Shown here piece by piece: positions 1 to 10,695 of a stretch of 64,000 nucleotides of DNA (positions are counted from its first letter, which is position 1; every line of letters starts with the position of its first letter). The notes beneath the pieces are model-generated. The model ran no database searches. It was not told the DNA's origin and saw only the letters and a program-made list of their open reading frames with translations. This stretch comes from Cadophora sp. MPI-SDFR-AT-0126 (Eukaryota; Ascomycota; Leotiomycetes; Helotiales; Ploettnerulaceae). The stretch covers positions 1,922,001 to 1,986,000 of the forward strand of contig JAGMVK010000012.1 in assembly GCA_020747065.1 (NCBI GenBank). The letters run 5' to 3'. The position numbers and the translations under genes are program-made.

Positions 1-440
1 TCCACAATGTGATGAAGCTCGTAACATCGATCCTGGAACCGCGCCAGAGCAAGCCAACAGCATGCCATTCGGCGTGCTCTGGCGGTCTCCATCAACCAGC
101 ATCAGAATGCTTGTCTGGACTGCAAATTCCCCGGCACAATGGGACACCTTGAGATGCTTTCAGTGTATACATTCATATCTATCTCCCTCTCCGGGCAGAT
201 CTGACGAAAGCTAAATTCTACCTCCCCTTGAACTCGGGTGGTTGGTGGGTAGAGTCAATTGGGCGGATGCGGGTAAACTACGCCTGCTGAGCAGAGCCGC
301 TAGGAGGGATTACCCGGCTGGCTCGCATGCATGATGAGGTAACAGCGTCTGCACTGTGATCATTTGAGAAAGACTTCCTAGGAGGATTTCGCCGGCGTCG
401 CTATCATGAGGGAATATGCTTAAACTATGTATGCCTAACT
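1..440. other. No gene seen
   Basis: Normal base composition. I see no long open frame with a recognisable product, no RNA gene and no repeat in this stretch. It could be the flank of a gene outside the window. Confidence 0.5.
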
Positions 441-489
441 GAGTCTGCACAAAGGGCTGCCTCCCATCTGCTTCCCAGAGCCTTTTCTA

Positions 490-2290
490 GGGGGCATAGG
501 CTTAAATTTGCGTATGCAACCTGCTCCCGACGCTTGTTTCGGGGACATATTCTTAAATCCGCGTATGCCTAGATCCATGCCCTTGAAAAAGATTTCTTCC
601 GGAGGATTCCCGGGCTTCACTTGTCATGGGAGCATGTACCTAAATCTGTGTTACGCAGAATTGAGTCTGCACAAAGGATTCCTACCGTTGCTTGTCTCGA
701 GGACGTGGGGCGGCATATGCTTAAATCTGCATATGCTCAAAATCAAAAATGTCGCACCCCTGAAGGAAGCTGTTGTAAGTTTTTAGTTGACGGCTTTCCA
801 TAGGTCACGGGCAGAGTGAGCCACTTTCTGGTAAATACAAGCATATGCCTCCTCACGTACGACGCTGGGGATATTCCCATTTACAGACTTAATCTTAAGT
901 AGATCTACATCAAAGCACATGCTGTCCTATACGACGACAAGGAAATCCTCATGAGTAGACTTAGTTTAAGCTCCGCAGATTTAATATTTTCTTTCAACAA
1001 GCGACACCGGAGAAATCTTTGTCCACAGAATAATCTGAGCTTCCTGGTATAAGCATATTCCCCCGAGTTATGCCGACTTAATTCTAGGCGTCCGCAGATT
1101 TTATGTATCTGCCCCCGTGACAAGCACTGCGAGTTGGTGTTGCGGCCTTTTGCACCCTCAATCTTAGGCATACGGAAATTAAGCATACATCCCCGAGATA
1201 ATTGCCGGCAAGAGTATGGGGGTACGGTCATTCTGATCTGAGGCATACGCAGATTTAAGGATATGCCCTTACAATAAGTACTGGGAGGGGCAGGATTTGA
1301 GGGGCGGGATTTGAGGGGCGGGATTTGAGGTGCGGTGTTCTTGATTTTGGGCATACGCAGATCTAAGCATATGCTACCGATGCAGACGCCCGGTGGGAGG
1401 TTGGGTTGCGGCGGTCTTGATTTTGGGCATACGCAGATCTAAGCATATGCCACCGATGCAAACGCCCGGTGGGAGGTTGAGCTGCGGCGGTCTTGATTTT
1501 GGGCATACGCAGATCTAAGCATATGCCGCAAAGACAAGCGAGACAGATGCCGGGAAGGAGGGTGGGAGTGGGGGGTGGGGATGCGACATTTTTGATTTAG
1601 GGCATACGCAGATTCAAGTATACGCCGCAAAGACAGATGCCGGGAAGGAGGATAGGAGTGGGGGAGCGACTTTTTTGATTTTGGGCATCTGCAGATTTAA
1701 GCATACGCCCCAAAGACAAGCGAGACAGACGCCGGGAAGGAGGGTGCGAGTGGGGGGTGGGGGTGCGACATTTTTAGTTTTGGGCATATACTTAAATCTG
1801 CATATGCCCTGAGACAAGCGAGACAGACGTGGGGAAGGCGGTGGGGTGGGGGTGCGATATTTTTGATTTTGGGCATATGCAGATTTAGGCATATGCCGCA
1901 AAGACAAGCGAGACAGACGCGAGGAAGGACTGCGTTCGGTTGACACATTGTTAGCAGAAAAGTAACAACGGAGCCGGGGAAACCCTCCGAGGACATCCGC
2001 CGAGGACATCCTCTCAAGACTGAGCTCTGGGTCTACGCAAATATAAGCATATACTCCCGAAACAAGCGACTGCGAGTGGCCGTTTCTACATAGTCAATTT
2101 CTGGCATACGCACATTTCAGTATATCCTCCCCAGACAAAGCCCCACAAGGGTGATGAGGGAGGGGGGGGACCCTTCTGTGCCTACTTAATTTTCGGCATG
2201 GGCAGATTTAAGCATATGTCCTCACGGCAAGCGACAGGGAGGATTCTTCTGTCAGACCTAGTTCTAGGCATATATAGATTCAAGACAACC
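490..2290. repeat. Degenerate array of 26-bp palindromes in 75-100-bp units
   Basis: A near-palindrome with arms GGCATATGC and GCATATGCC around an 8-base centre (AGATTTAA or its complement TTAAATCT) recurs about 17 times. Clear copies start near 543, 711, 1349, 1425, 1501, 1600, 1683, 1782, 1871 and 2194. Copies at 490-740 and 1782 carry the centre in the opposite orientation. From 1349 to 1871 the spacing is 75-100 bp and the spacers are also related: G-rich tracts, a TTTTGATTTTGGGCAT lead-in, and a gacaagcgagacag block. The short open frames here encode the repeat itself and are not believable genes. Function unknown: satellite, protein-binding array or transposon remnant are all possible. 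Confidence 0.75.
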
Positions 2291-2469
2291 CGTCTAATTT
2301 GCCATCCCCACGACCCGCACGGCACCTGGGCACTTTTAGTAAAGTCTGCTCCTTGGCTCCTAGGACACTTCGACCTCTTCATCCTCTTCACTTAGGACCT
2401 GGAAAGCTAGCACCTCCTTGACCTCTCGAATTTCGCCTTACAGGACGTCGGGTTGTTCGTGACAACAAC

Positions 2470-3729
2470 ATGGCTTCCCCATATTGGTTCCCTCCAGAGA
2501 TCTGGAGTATGGTCTTCCAGATGATTTCTAAAGACTACCACTACGACATCATGGACGTGCGACTCACGTGTAAGACCTTCGAAAAGCTTGCAACTCCTTT
2601 CCTCCTCCCTCGCATGATTTGCGGCCCATGGTCGAGTTCGCTGACTACGCTTACGGCTGTGTCGCGTCATCCTGTTTTAAGCAGGTCTGTCAGGGAAGTT
2701 GTCTATACCTGCACCCGGTTTCAATCCATTAAAACATTTCCAGAGTATAAGGAGGCATTGCACAGGGCATATCCATTCGGCAGATTCGACGAACCGAGAA
2801 CTGAAGAGGAGGATCTGGGTCTGAATACAGCGTTTTCTGATTACAGTCAGTACTACAACAACCAGGCCGCGATGGAAAGCTCTGGCGAGGTCATAGCTTG
2901 TCTTTGCTCCGCTCTAATGCGGATGCCAAATATCGAAAGAATTACGATCTCGCCGAACTTCGAATACGAGTTGGACGACGAGCTGGACGAGGAGCTGGAC
3001 GACGAGCGGAACAATGAGCTGGACAGTTACCACTACCGGAAATGGTTCCTGGCTCCTAATCCAGCATATAACGAAGCATTCCTTCTCATGGCACGCGTTT
3101 TGTCACTCACAGGTGCGAATATCCGAGAACTCGAGATCGAAAGCGATGATGCTGATCGCGGACACGGTGTGGATGGAGCGCTCTTTCGAGGAATGTCACA
3201 GCTCAGTTTGAGTCACTGCTGTGATGCCTTTCGCGGCCTTCGCAACATCACAGTCACCGCCAACGAAACCGACATCAACGGCTGGAGGACAGGAAATTTG
3301 GCCAAGATTTTATCAGGGGCGACAGATTTAGAAAAGTTATGTATACACTGCAGTGACGGGATGTTTCACATATCCACAAGATATATCCTAGGCACTACAG
3401 TGTGGAGTCGTCTGACCTCTCTGGATTTCTATTCTACGACTTTTGATCAAGGAGATTTCCTGGATGTCCTGAGAAGACACTCTGGCACCTTGAAGGATAT
3501 CGACCTCTTTTGTGTGCACCTTACGAACGGTTCGTGGAAAGTTCTACTAGAGGGGATGAAATCCTTTCTTTCCCTTCAGCATGTTTCGATTGAAGATCCG
3601 TTCGAAGAAGATGGCCACGAGGCGATATACTTGAATGACGATGCATTAACGAAGTATCTTCTCGGCGATGGACCCAACCCGCTCTCGATTGAGTATCTTC
3701 TGAACTTACAGGAAGAGAGTGTTCTCTAG
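2470..3729 (+). CDS. F-box protein
   Basis: Single exon of 419 aa. Residues about 5-45 (FPPEIWSMVFQMI, then DVRLTCKTFEKLATPFLLPR) fit the fungal F-box pattern, the Skp1-binding part of SCF ubiquitin ligases. The rest is leucine-rich and LRR-like without a clean repeat, typical of the many fungal F-box proteins of unknown substrate. Residues about 166-185 form an acidic stretch made by a short codon-level duplication (units of ELDDE/ELDEE), a likely length-variable site. The start is the first ATG of the frame. The gene follows the palindrome array directly. The F-box call is from pattern recognition; the target is unknown. Confidence 0.75.
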   Translation: MASPYWFPPEIWSMVFQMISKDYHYDIMDVRLTCKTFEKLATPFLLPRMICGPWSSSLTTLTAVSRHPVLSRSVREVVYTCTRFQSIKTFPEYKEALHRAYPFGRFDEPRTEEEDLGLNTAFSDYSQYYNNQAAMESSGEVIACLCSALMRMPNIERITISPNFEYELDDELDEELDDERNNELDSYHYRKWFLAPNPAYNEAFLLMARVLSLTGANIRELEIESDDADRGHGVDGALFRGMSQLSLSHCCDAFRGLRNITVTANETDINGWRTGNLAKILSGATDLEKLCIHCSDGMFHISTRYILGTTVWSRLTSLDFYSTTFDQGDFLDVLRRHSGTLKDIDLFCVHLTNGSWKVLLEGMKSFLSLQHVSIEDPFEEDGHEAIYLNDDALTKYLLGDGPNPLSIEYLLNLQEESVL

Positions 3730-4753
3730 ACACACCCTCCTCTGGCGAGAAGACTCGCAATGAAAGAGAAACAATGTCGCTACCTTTCATCTCTTCCCTT
3801 TATTAGCCAACGAACTTCAACATCGGATTCAGGAGGAGTCTTTTCCTCGCCAACGAAATCTTCGACGACGACACCCTCGCAATTTCAACCTCAAAGACGA
3901 CACCATAAGCAATCCATCCATTACCAACACGACTCTCGAGTCGATACAAAACAAACTGGCAGGTATGAAGCGTTACGGACATTGGCGCTGGGACGGTCGA
4001 GGGTCATCCTGGTCTTTTTGAGGCGCCACACGTGAGGAGCTGGAGGGGTTCCAGCCCGGGCAAAACAGCGACCAAACCCTTGTGGACAGTGTAATTCCGA
4101 GCTTTCGATGCAGCCGCGTCTCGTCTCTTCCTCCAACAACCAACGACTGTCAACCGCCACCACAACTCTAGATTCGCGTCGCAGATCCTTGGTCGATTAG
4201 ACAACGCCCAAATACCTCATTTCTGGAGTTTGGCGATCTGCGGAGTTCATTCGACGCCGCTGACGCGTTAGGCGCCAAGACATACTCTCTTTCTCCGACT
4301 CTACACCCTCTCCTCCACAACTCTCCTTCATAACCGACCTCAGGTTCCGCCACTGCGAAAAGAGTTGATTCATACTGTAAACCTCAGCAGCAGAAGAAGC
4401 ACCGAGCTTCTGTACTGCCTCAATCCGGCAACAGAAACAAAACCAACTCCCGAACGAAATCAAACGCCTACCTCAGCATCTTTGGAGAAAATCAGCTCTG
4501 TAACCAAAGTCAAACACGTTTTCCAGCTACATGAAAGGTCCTCCCCAGATGAACAACCATTCAAGAGACATCAACTCATCGAGGGAAAGAAAAACAACTC
4601 TCTGGTTTCATCAACCCCCCTCTCCAAGTCGATCCACCTCCCGCAGCTGCATCAACCCACCAGTCCAAGACAAACCACACTCAGTTCTATCCACTGACAG
4701 GTGCGACAGGTTTTGGAAACTCAGGGCACGTATGTACAGGCTGGATAGCTTCA
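3730..4753. other. Intergenic, no gene supported
   Basis: Several overlapping frames of 60-130 codons exist on both strands, but none has a recognisable domain and they contradict each other. A 15-base stretch at 4062-4076 (AAAACAGCGACCAAA) is identical to part of the repeat at the captain end at 22796-22810. Confidence 0.4.
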
Positions 4754-5395
4754 TCATAGAAAGGGTGCCTCTCGCCAGTCTGCAAGAGATTCTTCTCGAG
4801 TATCGTCCGAACGGTACACTGGCAGGAGCCGCAGAGCCGCAGCTATTATTGCAGAAAGTACTGCTTCTTCGAGATTGGTTTTCACCTGCTTTGAAAGGCT
4901 GCTCGCAGTGGGTTGTGTGAAACACAGTCGACAGGCAGTCGCAAAGACGGGAGCGACCTCGGCACGAGGAATGCCAGAATAGCTGTTGAGAGCCTTGGGT
5001 ATGTGAGATGAGGAGTCCAGGTGCTGTTGGAGAGCGTGCTGATTCTTGAAGCTTCTATCGCACTCGTTGCAGCCGAAGACGTGTGCTGGGGAGTCCAGGT
5101 GCTGCTGAAGAGCCTCCTGACTTTTGAAGATTCTGTCACACTCTTCGCAGTCGAAGGTGTGTGCTGGAGATTCTAAATGCTGCTGGAGAGCGTGCTGATT
5201 CGTGAAGGTTCTGCCACACTCGTCGCAGTCGAAGTCGTGTGCTGGAGAGTCTAGATGTTGCTGAAGAGCGTGTTGGCTCCTGAAGGGTCTGTCACACTCG
5301 TCACAGTGGAAGTCGTGAACCGGAGAGTCCAGATGCTGCTGGAGGGACTGATTGCTGCCAAAGTAGCGATCGCAAGGGACGCACGCGTAAATCAT
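4754..5395 (-). CDS. Tandem C2H2 zinc-finger protein (5 fingers), possibly truncated
   Basis: 213 aa. Residues 3 to about 132 are five tandem 26-aa fingers, each C-x2-C-x11-H-x5-H with the linker QHLDSPAH and a CDECDR start; the x5 spacing between histidines resembles U1/JAZ-type fingers, often RNA or double-stranded RNA binders, rather than classic TFIIIA fingers. The fingers are also highly alike at DNA level, so the array probably arose by recent duplication. The 80 residues after the fingers have no recognisable domain. Fungal proteins with this finger array are often longer, so this may be a truncated copy or lack a further exon. Nucleic-acid binding is likely; the target is unknown. Confidence 0.65.
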   Translation of the reverse strand: MIYACVPCDRYFGSNQSLQQHLDSPVHDFHCDECDRPFRSQHALQQHLDSPAHDFDCDECGRTFTNQHALQQHLESPAHTFDCEECDRIFKSQEALQQHLDSPAHVFGCNECDRSFKNQHALQQHLDSSSHIPKALNSYSGIPRAEVAPVFATACRLCFTQPTASSLSKQVKTNLEEAVLSAIIAAALRLLPVYRSDDTREESLADWREAPFL

Positions 5396-6164
5396 TGCTA
5401 GCTCTGTTCAGGCTGGCTAGGACGGAGAGTGGAGGAGTAAAGCTATAGACGATGTAGCTGGTTGGAATATGTAAGTGGGAAGAAGGTAAGTTAAAGGACT
5501 TTAACTCACGCTCACCATACGGTAGAGTTCGTTGCCCACCATCTGTATCCCTTAATGTCATGCATGGCTGACGTGTTACGCCTGGGGATTACGGTACAGT
5601 ACTGTACCACCCAAAACTGCTTCAGCCTATCCCTTTATGCAGCAAGAACGGGAAGACGTGCTTAGTCCGCGCCACATGCCAAAGTCGACGAGATGTAAGG
5701 ATGATATCTCCTATTGGTAATGCGGTCGATGTCGAGCTTGTCTTATCTCGACATTAGTGGTGCATTCACTAGAGTGATTCTGTTGCTTGGCCATGTTGTG
5801 ACGGGACGAGCCTTATCCTAACGTAGTTCTGAGGCGAAAGCTGTACATACACGTTGTCAATAATGACTGGAAGCACCCAGTGGGGGGATGCTCGATGCTA
5901 CCACGTTTACGATAAGCCCTCATTGGAGTAGTGAAGCTGGGGTTATTATCAGCTCCACTTGCCTCATGATCAATTCCAGCAAAAGTACTTCGTATCATGG
6001 CCAGTGGTGTTCGTGCGGAACAGTCAAGAGAGTATCTGAAATTTGAGACTCAGAATCGTAGTAAAATCTGCGACGCAACTCAAGGGTTGTGGTAGAGGCT
6101 AACAATTGTTTGTTGTTGCTGTTGCTGACTTTGAGGAAGCAAAGAGACGAGGCTGCACCAAAGC
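5396..6164. other. Intergenic, no gene supported
   Basis: Only short contradictory frames. Part of 5995-6165 may be a 3' exon of the neighbouring minus-strand gene: GTAAGT follows codon N-W of that gene at about 6219, but no acceptor here gives a long continuing frame. Confidence 0.35.
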
Positions 6165-7010
6165 TCACAATACTGGGGCGCGAAGACATGCGGGTTGACA
6201 TTGGGTCTCGTAACTTACCCAATTTTGTTTGAGGGCGTATTGAGGTTTGCAATCGACAAATCGAATCCCTTTCCGAAATGATTCTTCCATAAGCCCGTTG
6301 GGATTATTGCGAACGAATAATGTGTTCAATCGAGCTTCTTCGTCGAATAAGGAGCTGGAGGAGTAATCCGGGTATCTCACACGGACCATACGGGCCGATA
6401 CGGCTGGGGAGCATCCTTCGTCTGCCACCAAATACCAAAGCATGTCCAAGGGCAGGGGCCGGTCCCAGGATTGGCCTCTATATGTGGGGTTGTTCCTGGG
6501 CAACTGATGTTCTCTCATCATCAACTCAGAAGTCTCGATTGGCAGTATTCCAACCAAGGTCGCAATCGAGCAGAGTCTCTGCAATTCTTCACTCATGAAC
6601 GTCACGTAGAGCCGTCCAGTTACTTTCGTCCTCTGAAGATACTCACACCGCCATTCGGAGCCATACGGCACTTGTGGAGCTAGGCCGCTGTCTTTGAGCT
6701 TTCGCTGGGCCTCAGCATATCGATCAACCCTCCATTTACTCGCCAGCGCCTTGCCCCCCTGAACTGCTGATGGCCACACTAGCGTAGACACTTGAAGTTT
6801 ACGTGTATCGGGTCCAGGATTGGACACGATTGGCTGAGTACGTTGCAAGCCAAGCACAGGATATTCTTGTCTTTCAACAGGCTGCTCGATCGTTTTGGCT
6901 GAACAATCGACTCCTTGGATGATGGTATTTTGCTTCTTGGCTCCCAGTTTTAGGTGTCTTCTGGTTGTGCTCATGGCCGCTGGGATACTCGACATTGGAG
7001 TTTTCCTCAT
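6165..7010 (-). CDS. Hypothetical protein, 281 aa
   Basis: An open minus-strand frame of 281 codons without recognisable domains. It contains a basic N-terminus (TTRRHLKLGAKK) and a mixed-charge middle with W and C residues. A GTAAGT donor near 6219 suggests the last 20 codons may be intronic, but I could not find the downstream exon. Upstream, another frame to 7128 overlaps out of phase, so the start is uncertain. It lies between the C2H2 gene and the BTB remnant, all on the same strand. I do not recognise the family and suggest no function. Confidence 0.45.
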   Translation of the reverse strand: MRKTPMSSIPAAMSTTRRHLKLGAKKQNTIIQGVDCSAKTIEQPVERQEYPVLGLQRTQPIVSNPGPDTRKLQVSTLVWPSAVQGGKALASKWRVDRYAEAQRKLKDSGLAPQVPYGSEWRCEYLQRTKVTGRLYVTFMSEELQRLCSIATLVGILPIETSELMMREHQLPRNNPTYRGQSWDRPLPLDMLWYLVADEGCSPAVSARMVRVRYPDYSSSSLFDEEARLNTLFVRNNPNGLMEESFRKGIRFVDCKPQYALKQNWVSYETQCQPACLRAPVL

Positions 7011-7181
7011 ACCTGAACTCTCTTTCGTTCCTGCAAAAGCAACAAAAAGCCACTGAATCCCGCTTTCTCATTATGAGCTCCTTTTCCAGCCATTGCTGCT
7101 TACGCCCGAGCTCACTTTCCTTTATCAATTTTTCACCCTCAAAATATGTCGCTCTTCTCTTCAGAACACTTATTGCCTTGT

Positions 7182-7490
7182 CTAATATCTTCCTCGCTTT
7201 TCCTTTTTGTAAGTGATTGATTCGGCGGGGGTTGCAAAGAGAGAGCGAGAGCGAGTCATGTAGAGACGTCCGTGTCCACTGGCGCTAGATTCTTGAAGTG
7301 CTCGCCAAAGGGCATGCGGGCTGTCCTTTTCAAAACTGATCTCATGTGTTATGCCTTCTTTGAAACCGCTTTGTAATGCGTCATCAAAATACGGGCTACG
7401 GGTGCCCAAGACTTGTCGATGTGCTGGAAAGGGATTCCAGGAATTATGACGCACGTCACTGAAGATGCATCGATCAACGTTGAGATTCAT
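7182..7490 (-). pseudogene. BTB/POZ domain fragment
   Basis: 102 codons with the core of a fungal BTB domain: SDVR, FPAHRQVLGTRSPYF, ALQSGFKE and SPHALWRAL. BTB domains form dimers and often link substrates to Cul3 ubiquitin ligases. The frame loses the family pattern directly after HALWRALQ, where a YLYTGDY-like motif is expected, and nothing matching follows. The upstream part is also missing. It is probably a decayed fragment; an undetected intron is the alternative. It lies just downstream of the Clr5-TPR gene on the same strand. Confidence 0.5.
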
Positions 7491-7623
7491 TCATTGCTGG
7501 AGCTTTTGATCGAGGCTATTGGTGGTGGAATACGGCACTCAGTCAGGGGCCCAGGGAGTGACTTGGAGATCCCTAAGCTGATCGCGGATGTCCTAACCTT
7601 GGTCGATGGACTTCGCGGACTTC

Positions 7624-10600
7624 TCAGAGCCCTTCTGCGGCCTTCATTCCATCCAACATAGCCAAGTAATCCTTAATGCATCCTTTTGTGGCGGGGTGGT
7701 TCAATCCAAGTACCTTTTCATAGCCAGCGCTCGCTCGTTGGTAATATAGTGAAGCATCGTGATGCTGCTTTTTTGAGCATAGTAAGCGGGCCAGACAATA
7801 GACGCTCGCGAGCGTGTGGGGATGCTCTTTTCCTAGCACCTTCTCGCACCCATCAAGTGCCCGTCGCATCATCTCCTCTGCTCCCTTGTAGTTGCCTTGA
7901 GACTGAATCACCTGGGCCAGAGAAAGGACGCTCATGAGCGTGTGGGGATGCTCTTTTCCTAGCACCTTCTCGCACCCATCAAGTGCCCGTCGCATCATCT
8001 CCTCTGCTCCCTTGTAGTTGCCTTGAGACTGAATCACCTGGGCCAGAGAAAGGACGCTCATGAGCGTGTGGGGATGCTCTTTTCCTAGCACCTTCTCGCA
8101 CCCATCAAGTGCCCGTCGCATCATCTCCTCTGCTCCCATGTAGTTGCCTTGAGACTGAATCACCTGGGCCAGAGAAATGACGCTCATGAGCGTGTGGGGA
8201 TGCTCTTTTCCTAGCACCTTCTCGTTCCCATCAAGTGCCCGTCGCATCATCTCCTCTGCTCCCTTGTAGTTGCCTTGAGACTGAAGCACCTGGGCCAGAG
8301 AAAGGACGCTCGTGAGCGTGTGGGGATGCTCTTTTCCTAGCACCTTCTCGTTCCCATCAAGTGCCCGTCGCATCATCTCCTCTGCTCCCTTGTAGTTGCC
8401 TTGAGACTGAATCGCCTGGGCTAGAGAGTGGACGCTCGTGAGCGTCTCGGGATGCTCTTTTCCTAGCACCTTCTCGTTCCCATCAAGTGCCCGTCGCATC
8501 ATCTCCTCTGCTCCCTTGTAGTTGCCTTGAGACTGAAGCACCTGGGCCAGAGAAAGGACGCTCGTGAGCGTGTGGGGATGCTCTTTTCCTAGCACCTTCT
8601 CGCACCCATCAAGTGCCCGTCGCATCATCTCCTCCGCTCCCTTGTACCTGCCCTGCCAGTAGAACACCACTGCTAGCTCGTGCATGCTCGTTAGCGCATC
8701 AGGGTGCTGCGCGGAGAGCGCTTCCTGCCTGAGCTGCAGCGTTTGACGGTGCATCTTCTCTGCATTTTCGTACCTGCCCTGACGACAGACCGCCACTGCT
8801 AGCTCGTGCATGCTCTTCAGCGTATCGGGGTGCTTCAACCCTAGTTCCTCCTCCCTCAGCTGCAGCGTTTGTCGGTGCATCTGTGTGGCAGTCTCGTACT
8901 TGCCCTGACAGTAGACCGCCACTGCTAGCTCGTGCATGCTTTTCAGCGTATCGGGGTGCTTCAACCCTAGTTCCTCCTCCCTCAGCTGCAGCGTTTGACG
9001 GTGCATCTTCTCTGCATTTTCGTACCTGCCCTGACGACAGACCGCCACTGCTAGCTCGTGCATGCTCTTCAGCGTATCGGGGTGCTTCAACCCTAGTTCC
9101 TCCTCCCTCAGCTGCAGCGTTTGTCGGTGCATCTGTGTGGCAGTCTCGTACTTGCCCTGACAGTAGACCGCCACTGCTAGCTCGTGCATGCTTTTCAGCG
9201 TATCGGGGTGCTTCAACCCTAGTTCCTCCTCCCTCAGCTGCAGCGTTTGACGGTGCATCTTCTCTGCATTTTCGTACCTGCCCTGACGACAGACCGCCAC
9301 TGCTAGCTCGTGCATGCTCTTCAGCGTATCGGGGTGCTTCAACCCTAGTTCCTCCTCCCTCAGCTGCAGCGTTTGTCGGTGCATCTGTGTGGCAGTCTCG
9401 TACCTGCCCTGACGGCAGAGCGCTTCGGCTAGTTTGTGCCTGTTTCCCAGCGTTCCAAGGCTTGGCGGAACCGCGATATATTGATCAATAATCAGAGCAT
9501 CGTTGACAGATAAGATCATTGCTGCATACACTTCTGACAAAGGCATAGCAGTGAGACCCGCTCCAGTATGATAGTCTCGAGAAGGGTCGGTTCCAAATAG
9601 CTGTGAAAAGGGACTAGACGTAGCATAAAGTGGTAGCGCTATATGTTCATCGAAAGAACTCATCTGCTGTTTAGCGAAATGATCGCCATTATCGCATATA
9701 ACTCCCATTCCTCTATCTTGCATCATGTCACGATCTTGCAATCGAGGAGTCGATGGGACGGAGAATGGCGCCGGGCTTTGACCTGTGAACACAATTTCAC
9801 TTAATTCAATGGGAGCGGAAAGGGTTGGCGAGGTGGCGATTGACATTGGTGACGAAGGTTGTCTGTGAGTTCTACCGGTCATCTGAACGACTGAAGGCGA
9901 GCTAGGGAGTGTGAAAGCCGGATCGCCAAACTGATATGAACCACCATACGGGCTTTGATAAGAAATCGGAGATTGTGGGTTCTCGCTAGCGTGTGCAACC
10001 GAACTTGCTTGTGGACTTGGAGCCGCGTGTGGAGTAAGAGGCCCCGTACCTGGTGTGTAGCAGCTGATAGCTCCAGGGGTAGCTACACGTTCATAAATTA
10101 GTTAGATATTCATCTAAGGATTTGCTGGAGCAGGAGTCATACGTGCTGAGTCTATGTTCTTGTCCATGTCCCAATCTTTGTTTACGCCAGAAGGCGACCC
10201 CGGATGTTCATATTTATATCTTGTGACCTTTGCAGTGACATCTATTCCTCGGAGTCGAAAGGCAGATTTTTTGGGTTCCCGTTTCTGCTCCTTCCTTAAC
10301 ATAGCTTTCATCTCCGTTGGTCGGATGCTCTTCTGGACACCCCATTTCGTAAATCGATCCTTGTACTGTTTCGGGCTGATAATAAGTCAGTTGTTGGCAT
10401 ATACTAGAAAAATTAGGGCTCCTTACGTAGCATCAAGCCCATAGTTCTGTCTCATGAACTTCATAAGAGTCGGCAGAGTCTCATCCTCGTACAGCCTTGT
10501 GATCTCCGCTCTATGGGTATTCCAGTCGTTTGTGGTATATTTTCGTACTTCCATTTGCCGGCCAGCCAGCGATGGCCTAGTATGTACATGCGATTGTGGT

Positions 10601-10695
10601 TCAGGTTGCGTAAATCGATTGTTCGAGGGCAGAGAGAAGAAGGCTACCGGGGGAATAAATCCCTCTAAGCCAGCATGATTCCATGGTGAATCCAT
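7624..10695 (-). CDS. Clr5-domain protein with 14 tandem TPR repeats
   Basis: Three exons fit one frame: 10695-10427, 10375-10143 and 10082-7624 (986 aa; introns 51 and 60 bp, GTAAGG..CTGAC..CAG and GTATGA..CTAAC..TAG). Residues about 56-110 are a Clr5 domain (WNTHRAEITRLYEDETL, then across intron 1 KQYKDRFTKWGVQKS), named after fission yeast Clr5, which acts in silencing. A linker rich in Pro, Ser and Gln follows. Residues about 380-967 are 14 kinesin-light-chain-type TPR units of 42 aa with the signature HPDTL or HPHTL. TPRs bind proteins. The exon junctions restore the Clr5 motif and the Pro-rich linker, which supports the model. No NB-ARC or NACHT domain is present. A partner or role is not visible. 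Confidence 0.85.
7810..8691 (-). repeat. Seven 126-bp coding repeats (TPR units)
   Basis: Seven tandem 42-codon units inside the Clr5-TPR gene. Neighbouring units differ by only a few bases (for example LDGC versus LDGN, TSVL versus MSVL). This nearly perfect DNA identity points to recent unequal crossover or gene conversion. Confidence 0.9.
8692..9447 (-). repeat. 252-bp coding higher-order repeat (alternating TPR units)
   Basis: Six 42-codon units alternate between two types, CRQGRYENAEKM and YCQGKYETATQM, giving a 252-bp higher-order unit repeated with near identity. A long plus-strand frame across 8883-9491 is only the antisense shadow of this repeat. Confidence 0.85.

Noticed and set aside
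905..2391. Chain of minus-strand frames with the peptide repeat LRHMPKSAYAQNQ
   Set aside because: These are translations of the palindrome array; frames change between units and no start, intron or domain supports a gene.
8883..9491. 202-codon plus-strand frame
   Set aside because: Antisense shadow of the TPR repeat; the minus-strand frame has the TPR signature and intron structure.
7624..10695. NLR (NB-ARC/NACHT-TPR) interpretation of the TPR gene
   Set aside because: Spliced upstream exons give a Clr5 domain and a low-complexity linker; no P-loop or NB-ARC motif is present.
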